From Streptantibioticus rubrisoli (GTDB taxonomy: Bacteria > Actinomycetota > Actinomycetes > Streptomycetales > Streptomycetaceae), in contig NZ_JANFNH010000004.1 in NCBI RefSeq assembly GCF_024436055.1, forward strand, positions 186,001-250,000: 64,000 nucleotides of DNA, in the 5' to 3' direction. Positions 1 through 8,644 of the stretch are shown piece by piece (positions within the stretch are counted from its first letter, which is position 1; each line of letters starts with the position of its first letter). The position numbers and the translations under genes are program-made. The notes beneath the pieces are model-generated. The model saw nothing but the letters and a program-made list of their open reading frames with translations, was not told the origin of the DNA and searched no databases.

Positions 1-234
1 GTCCAACGCGGCGGACAGTTGCGCCCCGCAGTCGCAGCGCAGCGAGCCGAGAATGTCCCCGGTGGCGCAGGCGCTGTGCAGGCGCACCAACGGGTCGGCC
101 TCGTCGGCGACGGCGGTCCGGTGCACCGCCGCCATGACCCGCTCAGGTCCTGACGCCCCGTCGCCGAACACGTGCAGTCCTACTTCACCGCCTCTCACGG
201 GCAGGGTGCAGTGAGCCTGAAGCGTGATCGGCAC
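1..234 (-). CDS. GTP cyclohydrolase II (RibA-type), N-terminal part, cut by window edge
   Basis: Reading the minus strand from a GTG at 234 gives 78 open codons running off the left edge. They contain the RibA hallmark block, with [20 protein letters not shown] near residues 51-70, including the zinc-binding cysteines of the family. The enzyme opens the GTP imidazole ring to give the pyrimidine precursor of riboflavin and of some azapteridine and deazaflavin metabolites. A GGGGGAACC stretch just upstream serves as ribosome site. It diverges from the ATP-grasp operon. With the riboflavin synthase homologue at 3650 it suggests either a dedicated flavin or pteridine branch or extra flavin supply for this cluster. 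Whether a fused RibB domain exists cannot be seen; the start close to the RibA motif argues against one at the N-terminus. Confidence 0.85.
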   Translation of the reverse strand, partial: MPITLQAHCTLPVRGGEVGLHVFGDGASGPERVMAAVHRTAVADEADPLVRLHSACATGDILGSLRCDCGAQLSAALD

Positions 235-640
235 GGTTCCCCCATGGGTGTGAAGAGGTCGCGGCCAGGCAAGGGCTGTTGCGTCTGTTGGCGGGGCCTG
301 ACTCCCGGATCGTCAGCCGACATCGGCTCGTGGCCGCGTGAAAACTCGTCGTACGGACAACACCGTTGATTCACGCTACAAAAGACACGCGCTCCGCTGA
401 ACACCGATGAGAAGCATGACCCGAACATGTCGTTGGCATATGGATCCTTATGCTTAGGATCTGGTGCAATTCGCTTGACAGTGGCATTTACCAGGCCCCG
501 CTGGGGAGTTGCTTCGGCCATTGTCGACTGAGCCCGATGGGCCCCTCGCCGTTGGCGCGGTGGACGTCCTCACGGTCGTGGCACCGTCATGTCAGCGTCG
601 TTACTACACCGTCGTTACCTACACCCAGGAGGCAGAGGCA
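235..640. promoter_or_regulatory. Divergent promoter region, ribA-like gene / ATP-grasp operon
   Basis: This 406-base gap separates the divergent GTP cyclohydrolase II and ATP-grasp genes and must carry both promoters. It is less GC-rich than its surroundings. A perfect inverted repeat GATCCT-7-AGGATC lies at 443-461. A longer-spaced repeat GCGTGAA (336-342) / TTCACGC (370-376) is also present. A TTGACA at 475-480 has no convincing -10 partner. I see no gene here. Confidence 0.5.
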
Positions 641-1939
641 GTGGTGACCGAGGTACTTCTGCTGCGCAGCGGCAATCCGCGACGCCTGACCGAGCCCGTG
701 TGGCGCGACACCTTGCGACTGTGTGCGGACGCGGGTGTTCCGGTGCTCAGCACGCCGCCTGATCCGCCCGGCGGCCCGGAGGAGGACCTGCCCCCAGGGC
801 TGCTCACCCTGGTTCCGGAGGCGGCCGAACCGGACGAGGTCGCCGCCCTGCTGGCCGAACACGATCCGGCCCGGATCGTGCACTGCGCCGACCCGGACGC
901 GCTGGTACGGCGGGACGTCGAGGCGGCCCGCCGCCATCGGCACCTGCGCGGCGAGGGAGCCGACGCCGACCGGGACGCCGCCGGGTTCGACACCCTTCTG
1001 CACAAGGGCCGCTCCCGGGATCTGTGCGAGCGGATCGGTATCGGCATCCCGGAGGGCGGGTGGGGCCCGGCTGGTGAGCCGCTGCTGCGGCGCCGCGCGG
1101 CGACGCTGCTGGAGAACAGCGGGCGGATCGTCCTCAAGGACCCCGTGGGCTGGGCGGGCCGGGGGCAGAGCGTGGTCCGCCGTCCGCAGGAGTTGGCCCG
1201 CGCCCTGGACGCCATGGGCGACAGGCCCGTGGTGGCGGAGGCGTTCGTCTCGGGGGAGGAGGTCAGCGTCGAGGTCCTCTGCCTGGGCGGCGGTGCGGGA
1301 ATGGTGCTGGGCTGGGCGCTCAAGGGCGGCACTGACGAAGGCGGGCACCCCTTGCACCGGTTGCGTCTGGCCCCCGCCGGGCCGGTGCCCGCCGTGCTGG
1401 GCACCGAGGCCATGCGCCTGTGCGCGGCGGCGGGTTACCAGGGAATGGCGGAGGTCGAGTTCGTCGTCGGGGACGACGGCGAAGCCCGGGTGCTGGAGTG
1501 CAATCCGCGGGTCAGCGCCATCTCCCGCACGTTCGCCGCGGCCAACGGCACGTCGTCGACCGAACTGGCGGTGCGATCGGCGTTGTACGGCGCCGACGGC
1601 CTGCCGGAACCGGCACGGCTGGAGACGGCGGAACGGGTCCTCCCCGCCAGCCTGCCCCCGGACGTGCTGGCCGGGCTCGCCGCCGCCCCCGGGGTGGCAT
1701 GGGTGCATCCGGTCACCGACGCCTTCCAGCCGCGCGTCCTGCTGGGCGGTGTCGCGGGAGAGGGGCAAGTCGACCGCGGGGTACGGCAGTTGGCCCGACT
1801 CACCGGTATCGACCTGGCCGAGCCGCTGGAGGGACGGCGGGCCACCGCGCGGCGGCTGACCGCCGCGCTCGACGGGTTCCAGCGATCGCTTGCCGCCGGG
1901 AATGCCTCCGCCTATTCTCCGGATCACGGAGATCACTGA
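641..1939 (+). CDS. ATP-grasp ligase
   Basis: The protein has 432 residues from GTG 641, chosen because AGGAGG at 627-632 sits eight bases upstream. It has the ATP-grasp layout: an N-terminal pre-ATP-grasp region, a lysine in VLKDPVGWAGRGQS (about residues 164-177), the adenine-lid acidic run VVAEAFVSGEEVSVEV, and the metal-binding MAEVEFVVGDDGEARVLECNPR near residues 280-300. Family members activate a carboxylate as acyl phosphate and join it to an amine, as in carnosine synthase-type and dipeptide ligases. It is the first gene of a four-gene operon with the GGT-family enzyme, RibC-like protein and MFS exporter. The substrate cannot be read from sequence. A peptide or amide bond in the cluster product is the natural guess. 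Confidence 0.85.
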   Translation: MVTEVLLLRSGNPRRLTEPVWRDTLRLCADAGVPVLSTPPDPPGGPEEDLPPGLLTLVPEAAEPDEVAALLAEHDPARIVHCADPDALVRRDVEAARRHRHLRGEGADADRDAAGFDTLLHKGRSRDLCERIGIGIPEGGWGPAGEPLLRRRAATLLENSGRIVLKDPVGWAGRGQSVVRRPQELARALDAMGDRPVVAEAFVSGEEVSVEVLCLGGGAGMVLGWALKGGTDEGGHPLHRLRLAPAGPVPAVLGTEAMRLCAAAGYQGMAEVEFVVGDDGEARVLECNPRVSAISRTFAAANGTSSTELAVRSALYGADGLPEPARLETAERVLPASLPPDVLAGLAAAPGVAWVHPVTDAFQPRVLLGGVAGEGQVDRGVRQLARLTGIDLAEPLEGRRATARRLTAALDGFQRSLAAGNASAYSPDHGDH

Positions 1940-2013
1940 GGCTTGATCACCAAGGGGGGCGCTGTGAACCAGCGGTTGACGCGACGGCCCGGCACAGCGG
2001 AAGGCCGCTTACC

Positions 2014-3609
2014 GTGCGAGTGATCCTGAGGGAACGTCAGCAGTGGGGCAACCGGGCGCTGGCGTCGACCGGTTCCTCGCTCGCCACCTTCGCCGCGCTC
2101 ACCGTCATGGAAGAGGGCGGCACCGCCTTCGACGCGGCGATCACCGCCTCGGCCTTGCTCACCGTGTGCATGCCGATGGCATCCGGCCCGGGAGGCGACG
2201 CCGCCGCGGTGCTCCACGTCAGCGGAAAGACCGAGCCGCTGGCGTTGACCAGCTTAGGACGCGCGCCCCGTGCGGCCGACCCGGAGGCGTTCCGCACCCG
2301 CGGGCTGACGACCGTACCGCGCACGGGCATTCTCTCCGCGACCACCCCGGCTCTCGTCGACGCCTGGTACGCCGTGCACGAGAGCCTCGGCACCAGGCCG
2401 TTGGAGCACCTGCTGCGCCCCGCGGTACGTGCCGCCGCCGAGGGCGCCCCCGTGACCGGCCAACTCCAGCGCTGGGCACAGGCGAATCTCGCAGTGCTGG
2501 AGCAGCCGGAGTTCCAGCGGACCTACACCGCCGCGGCACAGCCCGACGCGGTGGGGACGAGACTGCGCCAGCCGGGGCTCGCGCGGCTGTACACCATGGT
2601 CGGGCGGCTCGGCGCGGAGGACTTACGCCAGGAGGTCGGCACCGAACTCGACGCCGTCAGCGCGCAGTTCGGCGGCCTGCTGGCGTCGGGGGACATGACC
2701 CGGTCCCACGCGCGGATCGACTCCGCGCGGACCCTGGAGATCGCCGGGCACCAGATCGCCGTTCCCCCCGCTCCCACGCAGGGGCCGCTGATGTTGCAGA
2801 ACCTGGCTCTGTACGCCCCGCTGGCTCCGGAGGAGGGCAGCCACCGCGCGGCGGGGATACACCTACTGGCCGAGGTCTTCAACCAGACCTTCGGCTGGCG
2901 GCTGAAGCACCTGCGCGACCCAGAGGCCGGCACCGCCGCTCCCGACCCGCTCGCCCCGCAGACGCTGGCCGAGTTGAGCCGGGGCATCGATCCGGACAAG
3001 CGCAGCCCCTGCCGCTACGCCGGTCACTACTCGCACGGCGACACGACCCATTTCGTGCTCGCCGACCGGTTCGGCAACGCCGTCACCTGGGTGCAGAGCC
3101 TGGGGCTGGGCTTCGGCGCGGGCGTCGGGGTCCCCAAGCTGGGACTGCTGTTGTGCAACCGCCTCGGCCGCAGCGCCACGCTCAGCGCCGGACACGCCAA
3201 CCGGGTGCGTCCCGGGGCCCGGCCGGTCAACACGATCTTCCCCTGGACGATCAGTGACGGGCGGACGGCGCTCCGCCTGGGCGGAACGCCCGGCGGTGAC
3301 GGCCAGTGCCAGTGGAACACGCAGGTGGCCGCCGGACTGCTCTTCGACCGCGCCACGCCGCTGCGCGCCTTGTCCCTGCCGCGCTGGACCTACTTCCCCG
3401 GCAGCGACAAGATCGAGGCCGGACGACGGGAGCAGCTCCATGCCGATGAGACGCTGGAGGAGTCCACGGTCGCCGAACTGGAGCGCCGTGGACACGAGAT
3501 GGTGCGCAAGGCGAGCGTCGGCGGCGCCAACAGACTGCTGGAAGCGGGTTCCGGCGCCCTGTACGGACTGGACGACGGACGGCAGGAGGGCCTGACCGCC
3601 GCCTGCTGA
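2014..3609 (+). CDS. Gamma-glutamyltranspeptidase-family Ntn hydrolase
   Basis: This is a 531-residue protein of the GGT / cephalosporin-acylase family. The N-terminal part carries ALASTGSSLATFAALTVMEEGG and the ASGPGGD block. The predicted autoprocessing threonine is Thr344, first of TTHF in the GDTTHFVLADRFGNAVTWV segment. A later LGGTPGGDG matches the glycine-rich oxyanion region. The GTG at 2014 is chosen because GGAAGG at 1999-2004 sits nine bases upstream. A competing small frame (GTG 1964 to TGA 2023) overlaps this start and might couple translation. No Sec signal is visible, unlike many periplasmic GGTs, so a cytoplasmic biosynthetic or deprotecting role is possible. It may transfer or remove a gamma-glutamyl or related acyl group. 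Confidence 0.85.
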   Translation: MRVILRERQQWGNRALASTGSSLATFAALTVMEEGGTAFDAAITASALLTVCMPMASGPGGDAAAVLHVSGKTEPLALTSLGRAPRAADPEAFRTRGLTTVPRTGILSATTPALVDAWYAVHESLGTRPLEHLLRPAVRAAAEGAPVTGQLQRWAQANLAVLEQPEFQRTYTAAAQPDAVGTRLRQPGLARLYTMVGRLGAEDLRQEVGTELDAVSAQFGGLLASGDMTRSHARIDSARTLEIAGHQIAVPPAPTQGPLMLQNLALYAPLAPEEGSHRAAGIHLLAEVFNQTFGWRLKHLRDPEAGTAAPDPLAPQTLAELSRGIDPDKRSPCRYAGHYSHGDTTHFVLADRFGNAVTWVQSLGLGFGAGVGVPKLGLLLCNRLGRSATLSAGHANRVRPGARPVNTIFPWTISDGRTALRLGGTPGGDGQCQWNTQVAAGLLFDRATPLRALSLPRWTYFPGSDKIEAGRREQLHADETLEESTVAELERRGHEMVRKASVGGANRLLEAGSGALYGLDDGRQEGLTAAC

Positions 3610-3628
3610 CCCGGCTTGCGAGGCCGGG
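3610..3628 (+). terminator. Short hairpin between GGT-like and RibC-like genes
   Basis: CCCGGC-7-GCCGGG forms a six-pair stem directly after the GGT-like stop codon. There is no T-run and the next gene starts 22 bases later, so it is more likely an mRNA processing or attenuation element than a full terminator. Confidence 0.3.
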
Positions 3629-3649
3629 CTTAGGAAACGAGGAGGAGCA

Positions 3650-4129
3650 GTGGACCGGATCGGTGTCGTCGACACCATGTTCGCCTGCATCGACATGGGG
3701 TCGATCGCCGAACGCAGGCTGTCGGAGCTGGAGGGCTACGGCGAACGCTTCGAGGTGGTGCGGCGCACCGTACCGGGCTTCAAGGACCTGGCGGTCGCCG
3801 CCCGCCGCCTGATCGAACGCGACGGCTGTGCCATCGTGGTCGCCTGCGGTATGCCGGGCGGCGCGGACCTGGACGAGATGTGCGCCCACGAGGCGTCCCA
3901 GGGCATCATGATGGCGCAGGTGCTGACGGGCACGCACATCCTTGAGGTGTTCGTCCACATGCGCGAGGAGTCGGACCCGGACAAGTTCGCCACGTTGTGC
4001 CACAACCGCGTGGCGGACCACGCCCTCAACGCCTACCGGATGCTGTACGCCCCCGAGGAACTGCGCAAGCGAGCGGGCCAGGGCATCCGGCAGGGCGGCG
4101 AGGATGTGGGGCCGTTGGCCGTGCGCTGA
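3650..4129 (+). CDS. Archaeal-type riboflavin synthase homologue (RibC / lumazine-synthase fold)
   Basis: The 159-residue protein matches the archaeal riboflavin synthase family along its whole length, not the trimeric bacterial RibE. Key blocks are VDTMFACIDMGSIA near the start, RRTVPGFKDLAVA, CGMPGGADLDEMCAHEAS, THILEVFVHMRE and GQGIRQGGEDVGPL at the end. The archaeal enzyme dismutates 6,7-dimethyl-8-ribityllumazine into riboflavin. It starts at GTG 3650 behind GAGGAGGAG and is followed by the exporter after three bases. A streptomycete normally uses the bacterial-type enzyme, so this copy is probably pathway-specific. It may act on a lumazine-like intermediate, supply flavin, or do related chemistry on a different carbonyl substrate. 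The GTP cyclohydrolase II at the left edge supports a lumazine or flavin link. Confidence 0.85.
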   Translation: MDRIGVVDTMFACIDMGSIAERRLSELEGYGERFEVVRRTVPGFKDLAVAARRLIERDGCAIVVACGMPGGADLDEMCAHEASQGIMMAQVLTGTHILEVFVHMREESDPDKFATLCHNRVADHALNAYRMLYAPEELRKRAGQGIRQGGEDVGPLAVR

Positions 4130-4132
4130 GCC

Positions 4133-5428
4133 GTGGCGGAGCACACCAGCGGCCGGAAGGAACGGCGGACCCCGCCTGGGCGCCGCGGCATCAGCACTTC
4201 GTCGCCTGACACCGCCCGGGCGGTGGAACGGATGAGCGGCCGGTTTCACGCACTGATGTCGTGCCTGTTCCTGTCGAGCCTGGGAATCGGGATGGTGTTC
4301 CCGCTGACCAGCATCTACGTCAGCGACGTTCTCGGGTTGGGCCCGGCCGGTGCCGGGCGGTACTTCATCGCCATGGCCGTCGCGAGCTGCACCGCCGCGA
4401 TCTCCGGCGGCCCGCGCGCGGACCGCCGGGGGGCGGCCGTCGGCGCGGTGGGCTGCGGGTCGCTGGTGACGGGGTACGCGGTGCTGGGCGCTGCCCACGG
4501 GACGGTGGCGGTGGCGGCCGCCGGTGCCTTCGCCGGTATCGGCTTCGGGTTGCAGTACGCCGCCATCACCGAGGTGGTCAACGGCCTGGTGCCCGAATCG
4601 CTGAACCGCCGCGCCTTCACCGTCCGGCATGTGATGACCAACGTCGGTATGGGACTTGGCGGCGCGCTCGGCGGCCTGCTGCTACTCACCGGCGAGCGCG
4701 ACAGTGGCACGCTGCGGCTGCTGTACGAGGGCAGTGCGGCCGCGTCCGTGCCGCTGGCCGTCGCCTTCTGGGCGCTTCGGCGGCGCGGACGGACCAGCGG
4801 CGAACGCCGCGGGCGGCGTGCGGACCCGGTCAGCTACCGAGGTCTGCTGAGCGACCGACGGCTCGTCTTCCTACTGCTGAGCCAGGCGGTGCTGGCCGGT
4901 GCCGGATTCACTCAACTGGAGTCCTCCGTACCGTGGTTGTTGAACCACTGGATGTCCATCGGGCTCCCCGGAGTGAGCGCGCTCATCGCCTGTAACGCGT
5001 TCGCCTTGCTGGTGCTGCAACGGCCGGTGGGGGCGTTGTGCGAACGGCTGCCGGAGTCGGTCGCCCTGGTGGCCGCGCCTGCCCTGTGGTGCCTCGCCTT
5101 CGGGTTCGGTGCCGTGGCGGCGCTGTGCGAAACCCCGTACCGGCAGGTCGCGCTGGCAGGGTTCGCGGTGGCCTTCGCTTTGGGGGAGGTCTGCTACTCG
5201 TCCGCCTTCTTTCCGCTGCTGGTGCGCTTCGCGGGCGAGTCGGCCCTGGGCAGAGCTGGTGCGCTGGCCTCCTTGGGGTGGAGCGCGGGCACCGCGACCG
5301 GTCCTCCGCTGGGGCTGGCGCTCATCGGGGGCCACGGCGCGGTGGCGGGTTGGCTGCTCCTCGTCGCCGGGTCCGTACTCGCCTGCCTGCCGCCCGCGCT
5401 CGTGCATTTCTCATCCACCGCCGAATGA
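4133..5428 (+). CDS. MFS transporter, probable product exporter
   Basis: This is a 431-residue major-facilitator protein with about twelve hydrophobic segments and a basic central loop (RRRGRTSGERRGRRAD near residue 225). It lies three bases after the RibC-like gene and closes the operon that begins at 641. The GTG at 4133 is used here, but an ATG at 4232 just before the first hydrophobic segment (MSGRFHALMSCLFLSSLGIG) is an equally plausible start. Export of, or self-protection from, the cluster product is inferred from context. The cluster has a second MFS protein at 13664-14920. Confidence 0.85.
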   Translation: MAEHTSGRKERRTPPGRRGISTSSPDTARAVERMSGRFHALMSCLFLSSLGIGMVFPLTSIYVSDVLGLGPAGAGRYFIAMAVASCTAAISGGPRADRRGAAVGAVGCGSLVTGYAVLGAAHGTVAVAAAGAFAGIGFGLQYAAITEVVNGLVPESLNRRAFTVRHVMTNVGMGLGGALGGLLLLTGERDSGTLRLLYEGSAAASVPLAVAFWALRRRGRTSGERRGRRADPVSYRGLLSDRRLVFLLLSQAVLAGAGFTQLESSVPWLLNHWMSIGLPGVSALIACNAFALLVLQRPVGALCERLPESVALVAAPALWCLAFGFGAVAALCETPYRQVALAGFAVAFALGEVCYSSAFFPLLVRFAGESALGRAGALASLGWSAGTATGPPLGLALIGGHGAVAGWLLLVAGSVLACLPPALVHFSSTAE

Positions 5429-5435
5429 GCCGCAG

Positions 5436-5466
5436 CCCAACTCCCCTGACTGCGACGCGGGTTGGG
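5436..5466. terminator. Possible bidirectional terminator between convergent genes
   Basis: CCCAAC at 5436-5441 pairs with GTTGGG at 5461-5466 in the 39-base gap between the exporter and the convergent adenylation gene. The stem is short and the loop long, so this is a weak candidate. Confidence 0.3.
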
Positions 5467-5467
5467 A

Positions 5468-7000
5468 TCACATGGCGTTGGCGAGACGTCCGCGGTCCAG
5501 CTTCCCGGAGGGAGTGAGCGGGATCTCCGGCACGACGGTGAACCGGTTGGGCACCATGTGCGCGGGAAGCACCAGGGCGCAGGCGTCCCGGAGCCGGGCG
5601 GACACCTCGGACGCGGCACCGCCGGTGGAACCGTCGCTGAGAACGACGAAGACGACCAGCAGGTGCTCCCCGCGCCCCACCGCCTCGACACAGGCCACGG
5701 CGTCCACCACGTCGGCCTGACCGCGCACCGCGGCTTCCACCTCGCCGAGTTCTATCCGGAACCCGCGCAGGTTCACCTGCCGGTCAACCCGGCCGAGGTA
5801 CTCGAAGCCGCCGTCGGGCAGTTGCCGCCCCAAGTCACCGCTGCGGTACCACCGTTGGGCGACGCCGCCCACCGTGCGGATGGGGAACCGCTCGGCGGTG
5901 AGGTCGGGCCGATTGTGGTATCCAAGGGCGAGACTGGAACCGCTGACGTGGATCTCGCCGACCTCCCCGCGGGGAACGGGTTGCCCGTCGGGGTCCAGCA
6001 GAGCGATGGCCAGATGCCGCAGCGGGGCGCCGATCCTCGTGCCACCGCTGTCGGCGGCGACGTCGTCAGGGGTCACCTCATGGAAGGTGACGTGGACGGT
6101 GGTCTCCGTGATGCCGTACATGTTGACCAGCCGCTCACGGCCGTCGCTCAACCGGAACCAGTCGCGTACCGACGCGTGGTCCAGTGCCTCTCCGCCGAAG
6201 ACCACGTAACGCAGTGACAGGTCGACGCGGCTGCGCGGATAGGCCTTCACCAGGTATTTGAAGCTGCTTGGCACCTGGCTCAGGATGGTGACCCGCTGTG
6301 CCGCGACTGTTTCCAGCAGCTCGGCCGGCCGCCGGGTGGCGTCCTTGGGCACCACGACCACACGTCCGCCGAAAAGCAGGGCGCCCCAGATCTCCCATAC
6401 GGAGAAGTCAAAACTGTAACTGTGCGACCAGGCCCACACGTCATCACTGCCGATCTCCATGTGTTCCTGGACCGACCGGAACAGTTCCAGGACGCTGCTC
6501 TCCGCCACGCACACACCCTTCGGCGTGCCGGTGGAGCCGGAAGTGTAGATGATGTAGGCGGCGGTTTTCGCCGCGAGTGTGGCGCGTGACCCGTGGTGCC
6601 GCTGCGGCGGACAGTCGTCCGGGAGCACTCTGTGCACCGTTTCCGGCAGCCCCGCCACGTCCTGGCCGCCGATGACCGTGTTCACGCCGCTGTCCGACAC
6701 CATGAACTCAAGCCGGGCCGCCGGGTATTCGGGGTCGAGCGGTACGTACGTGCAGCCCCGGGAGAGCACCGCCACTATCGAGGCAATGACCCTCCAGCCC
6801 TTCTCCAGGCAGATTCCCACCCGGTCACCCGGTTTCACCCCGGCGGCCGAGAGTTGCTCGCCGATCCTGTCGGAGTGGTCCAGCAGGGCCGCGTAGGTGA
6901 TGTCCTCCCCGCGATCCGTCACGGCGACGGCGGCCGGATTCTCCTGAACTCGCGCGAGAAACTCCCGAAAGAGAGTCGTGGTACCGCTGAGCTTGTTCAC
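5468..7000 (-). CDS. Stand-alone NRPS adenylation enzyme, threonine-like specificity code
   Basis: This is a 510-residue free-standing adenylation domain with all core motifs: YIIYTSGSTGTPKG (A3), the FDFSVWEIWG region, NMYGITETT (A5), YRSGDLGR (A7), GRVDRQVNLRGFRIELGEVE (A8) and a final SGKLDR lysine (A10). By hand alignment to GrsA the pocket residues read D-F-W-S-V-G-M-V-H-K. This is close to the known threonine code (DFWNIGMVHK), so threonine or a near analogue is likely. It starts at GTG 7000, whose GTGA overlaps the stop of the PCP-TE gene, so the two are translationally coupled and probably act as partners: this enzyme loads the PCP of its neighbour. Confidence 0.92.
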   Translation of the reverse strand: MNKLSGTTTLFREFLARVQENPAAVAVTDRGEDITYAALLDHSDRIGEQLSAAGVKPGDRVGICLEKGWRVIASIVAVLSRGCTYVPLDPEYPAARLEFMVSDSGVNTVIGGQDVAGLPETVHRVLPDDCPPQRHHGSRATLAAKTAAYIIYTSGSTGTPKGVCVAESSVLELFRSVQEHMEIGSDDVWAWSHSYSFDFSVWEIWGALLFGGRVVVVPKDATRRPAELLETVAAQRVTILSQVPSSFKYLVKAYPRSRVDLSLRYVVFGGEALDHASVRDWFRLSDGRERLVNMYGITETTVHVTFHEVTPDDVAADSGGTRIGAPLRHLAIALLDPDGQPVPRGEVGEIHVSGSSLALGYHNRPDLTAERFPIRTVGGVAQRWYRSGDLGRQLPDGGFEYLGRVDRQVNLRGFRIELGEVEAAVRGQADVVDAVACVEAVGRGEHLLVVFVVLSDGSTGGAASEVSARLRDACALVLPAHMVPNRFTVVPEIPLTPSGKLDRGRLANAM

Positions 7001-8079
7001 GAGGCCGCCCCGATCGTGCTGGCCTTCTGGATGGCAGCGGCGATGATGCCCACATTCGGCGGGTCCATGAGTTCGCGATGCGGGCCGGGAACCGATATCC
7101 GTGTCACTGCCTTTCCGGTCACCTCGCGCCACCACAGATCGTCGGGTACGCCCGTGCGGTCGATCGAGCACACGGTGACGTCCGCCTCGATCGGTCCGGG
7201 GTCGGGGACGTACGCCGCCAGCGCCCGTACGTGGGCCTCGATCACCCGTAGCAGCCGTTCCAGATCGGTCACCCGGAACGTCGCGGGCAGCAGGGCCCTC
7301 GCCTTCGACTCCTGGTAGAGCCGCTCCAGCCCCTGCTGACGGTCGTACCCCAGGAACGTCCGCAGGTCCCAGCCGCCTCCGAGGGAGGCGGCCAGCATCT
7401 GCAGCGGCGTCAGCTCCTCCCCGCCCAGGCGCCGCAGGTGCTCGGGGACGGGCAGCAGACTGTCCACGAGGACCAGGGAGCGCACCGGCACCGACCGCGC
7501 TTCCAGCAGCCTGGTCATCTCGTAGGCGATCGTGGCGCCCATGGAATAGCCGACCAGAACGATTTCCTCCGCACGGGCTTGAAGTTCGGCCGCGTACTGG
7601 TCAGTCAGAAGTGCGATGGAATCGCACGGCTCTTCTCCGGCCAACAGGCCAGGCGCCTGGAAGGCTTTTACCGTTGTCCCCGGGGAAAGTGCCTGGGCAA
7701 GGGTTTGGTAGCGCATCGCCGTACCCAGGATGGAATGGACGCAGACCACGGTGGGGCTGCCACCCGTGGTCAGTTCGGCCAGCCGTTGCGGACGCCCTTC
7801 GGCCGGAATCCGGTGCAGTGCGTCGGTGATTCCCGCGACGGTTCCGTCGGGGAACAGCGCCGCCAGCGGAACCTCTCGGCCCAACTCTTCCCGAATCGCG
7901 TCCTGAAGTTGCAGCGCGAGGAGCGAGTGGCCGCCGAGATCCATGAAGGAGCGGTCGTTCGGTATCTCCTTCAGCCCCAGCAGTTCCCGGAACACCGCTG
8001 TCACCTGGACTTCGACGGGGTCGCGCATGCGGGACGCACGAGGAGCGGGGAGTTGTTCCGGGCGGAGCTCTGGTGCCAT
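6997..8079 (-). CDS. PCP-thioesterase didomain
   Basis: The 360-residue protein has an N-terminal carrier domain with phosphopantetheine serine Ser52 in DLGGHSLLALQL. An alpha/beta-hydrolase type I thioesterase follows, with nucleophile Ser179 in VGYSMGATIAYE, Asp206 in LVLVDS and His334 in GPHREL. This matches the last unit of an NRPS line, where the chain is held and then released by hydrolysis or cyclisation. It has no condensation or adenylation domain. Those functions are supplied in trans by the coupled A enzyme (5468-7000) and presumably by the terminal C domain of the NRPS at 15174. It starts at ATG 8079 and diverges from the di-iron gene operon. Confidence 0.92.
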   Translation of the reverse strand: MAPELRPEQLPAPRASRMRDPVEVQVTAVFRELLGLKEIPNDRSFMDLGGHSLLALQLQDAIREELGREVPLAALFPDGTVAGITDALHRIPAEGRPQRLAELTTGGSPTVVCVHSILGTAMRYQTLAQALSPGTTVKAFQAPGLLAGEEPCDSIALLTDQYAAELQARAEEIVLVGYSMGATIAYEMTRLLEARSVPVRSLVLVDSLLPVPEHLRRLGGEELTPLQMLAASLGGGWDLRTFLGYDRQQGLERLYQESKARALLPATFRVTDLERLLRVIEAHVRALAAYVPDPGPIEADVTVCSIDRTGVPDDLWWREVTGKAVTRISVPGPHRELMDPPNVGIIAAAIQKASTIGAAS

Positions 8080-8644
8080 GGCTGAGATGTTTCCTTCCGA
8101 CAGGCGTGACAGCGCACCGAGGGGAAAGCGAGGGATCCTTCAGAGGTCAGCGGACTTGGATGCCCGGCCCATGGGGTCGGTGTGCCCGCGCTCCGTGCCG
8201 CTGACAAAGGCCACGCGAACCCGTCCCCAGGGTTGGCGCCGCGCCGCGGCCCCAAGGGCAGCGCGGTCCCCCTCGGCTGCCCGTGTCAAAATCCCGGTCA
8301 GCGTAGCCCCGGAAAAGCGGAATGCCAATAACTCAGTTGTGATGACGCGAGGGAAACGGACTTTGCTCCCATAGTGGGGTGGCGATGAAGGTCCCTCGAA
8401 ATAGGCCTGGCGTGCGGCCAGATGACTGGATATAAACTCAAAGTGCAGCGCAAGCAACACCATCGCAACAGTCGGGTGTCGTCTTGCCTCGATGCCATAC
8501 CTTCTGTCGCGGCGTGCGCCCAGGCGGCCGGCCGAGAAGGCGGCTGAGGCTTGCGGGTTCTGTCCGCAGCGGACCATCGCCCCATCATCACTGGCCAGCC
8601 ACAAGGCCTGGCGGCATCGCCCATGTCCCAAGGAGTGATCAGCT
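8080..8644. promoter_or_regulatory. Divergent promoter region, PCP-TE / di-iron operon
   Basis: These 565 bases separate the two divergent operons and hold no convincing gene. An antisense frame across 8140-8670 exists but has no recognisable motif, and part of it overlaps the start of the di-iron gene. An eight-base inverted repeat GTCAGCGG (8146-8153) / CCGCTGAC (8198-8205) could form a long-looped hairpin in the PCP-TE leader. The plus-strand ribosome site AAGGAG is at 8630-8635. No clear operator was found. Confidence 0.45.

Noticed and set aside
475-503. TTGACA as -35 for the ATP-grasp operon
   Set aside because: No TANNNT-like hexamer at 16-19 bases downstream.
1-4129. Toxoflavin-type azapteridine cluster based on GTP cyclohydrolase II
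   Set aside because: No deaminase-reductase, methyltransferase or other tox-type genes visible; the remaining genes point elsewhere.
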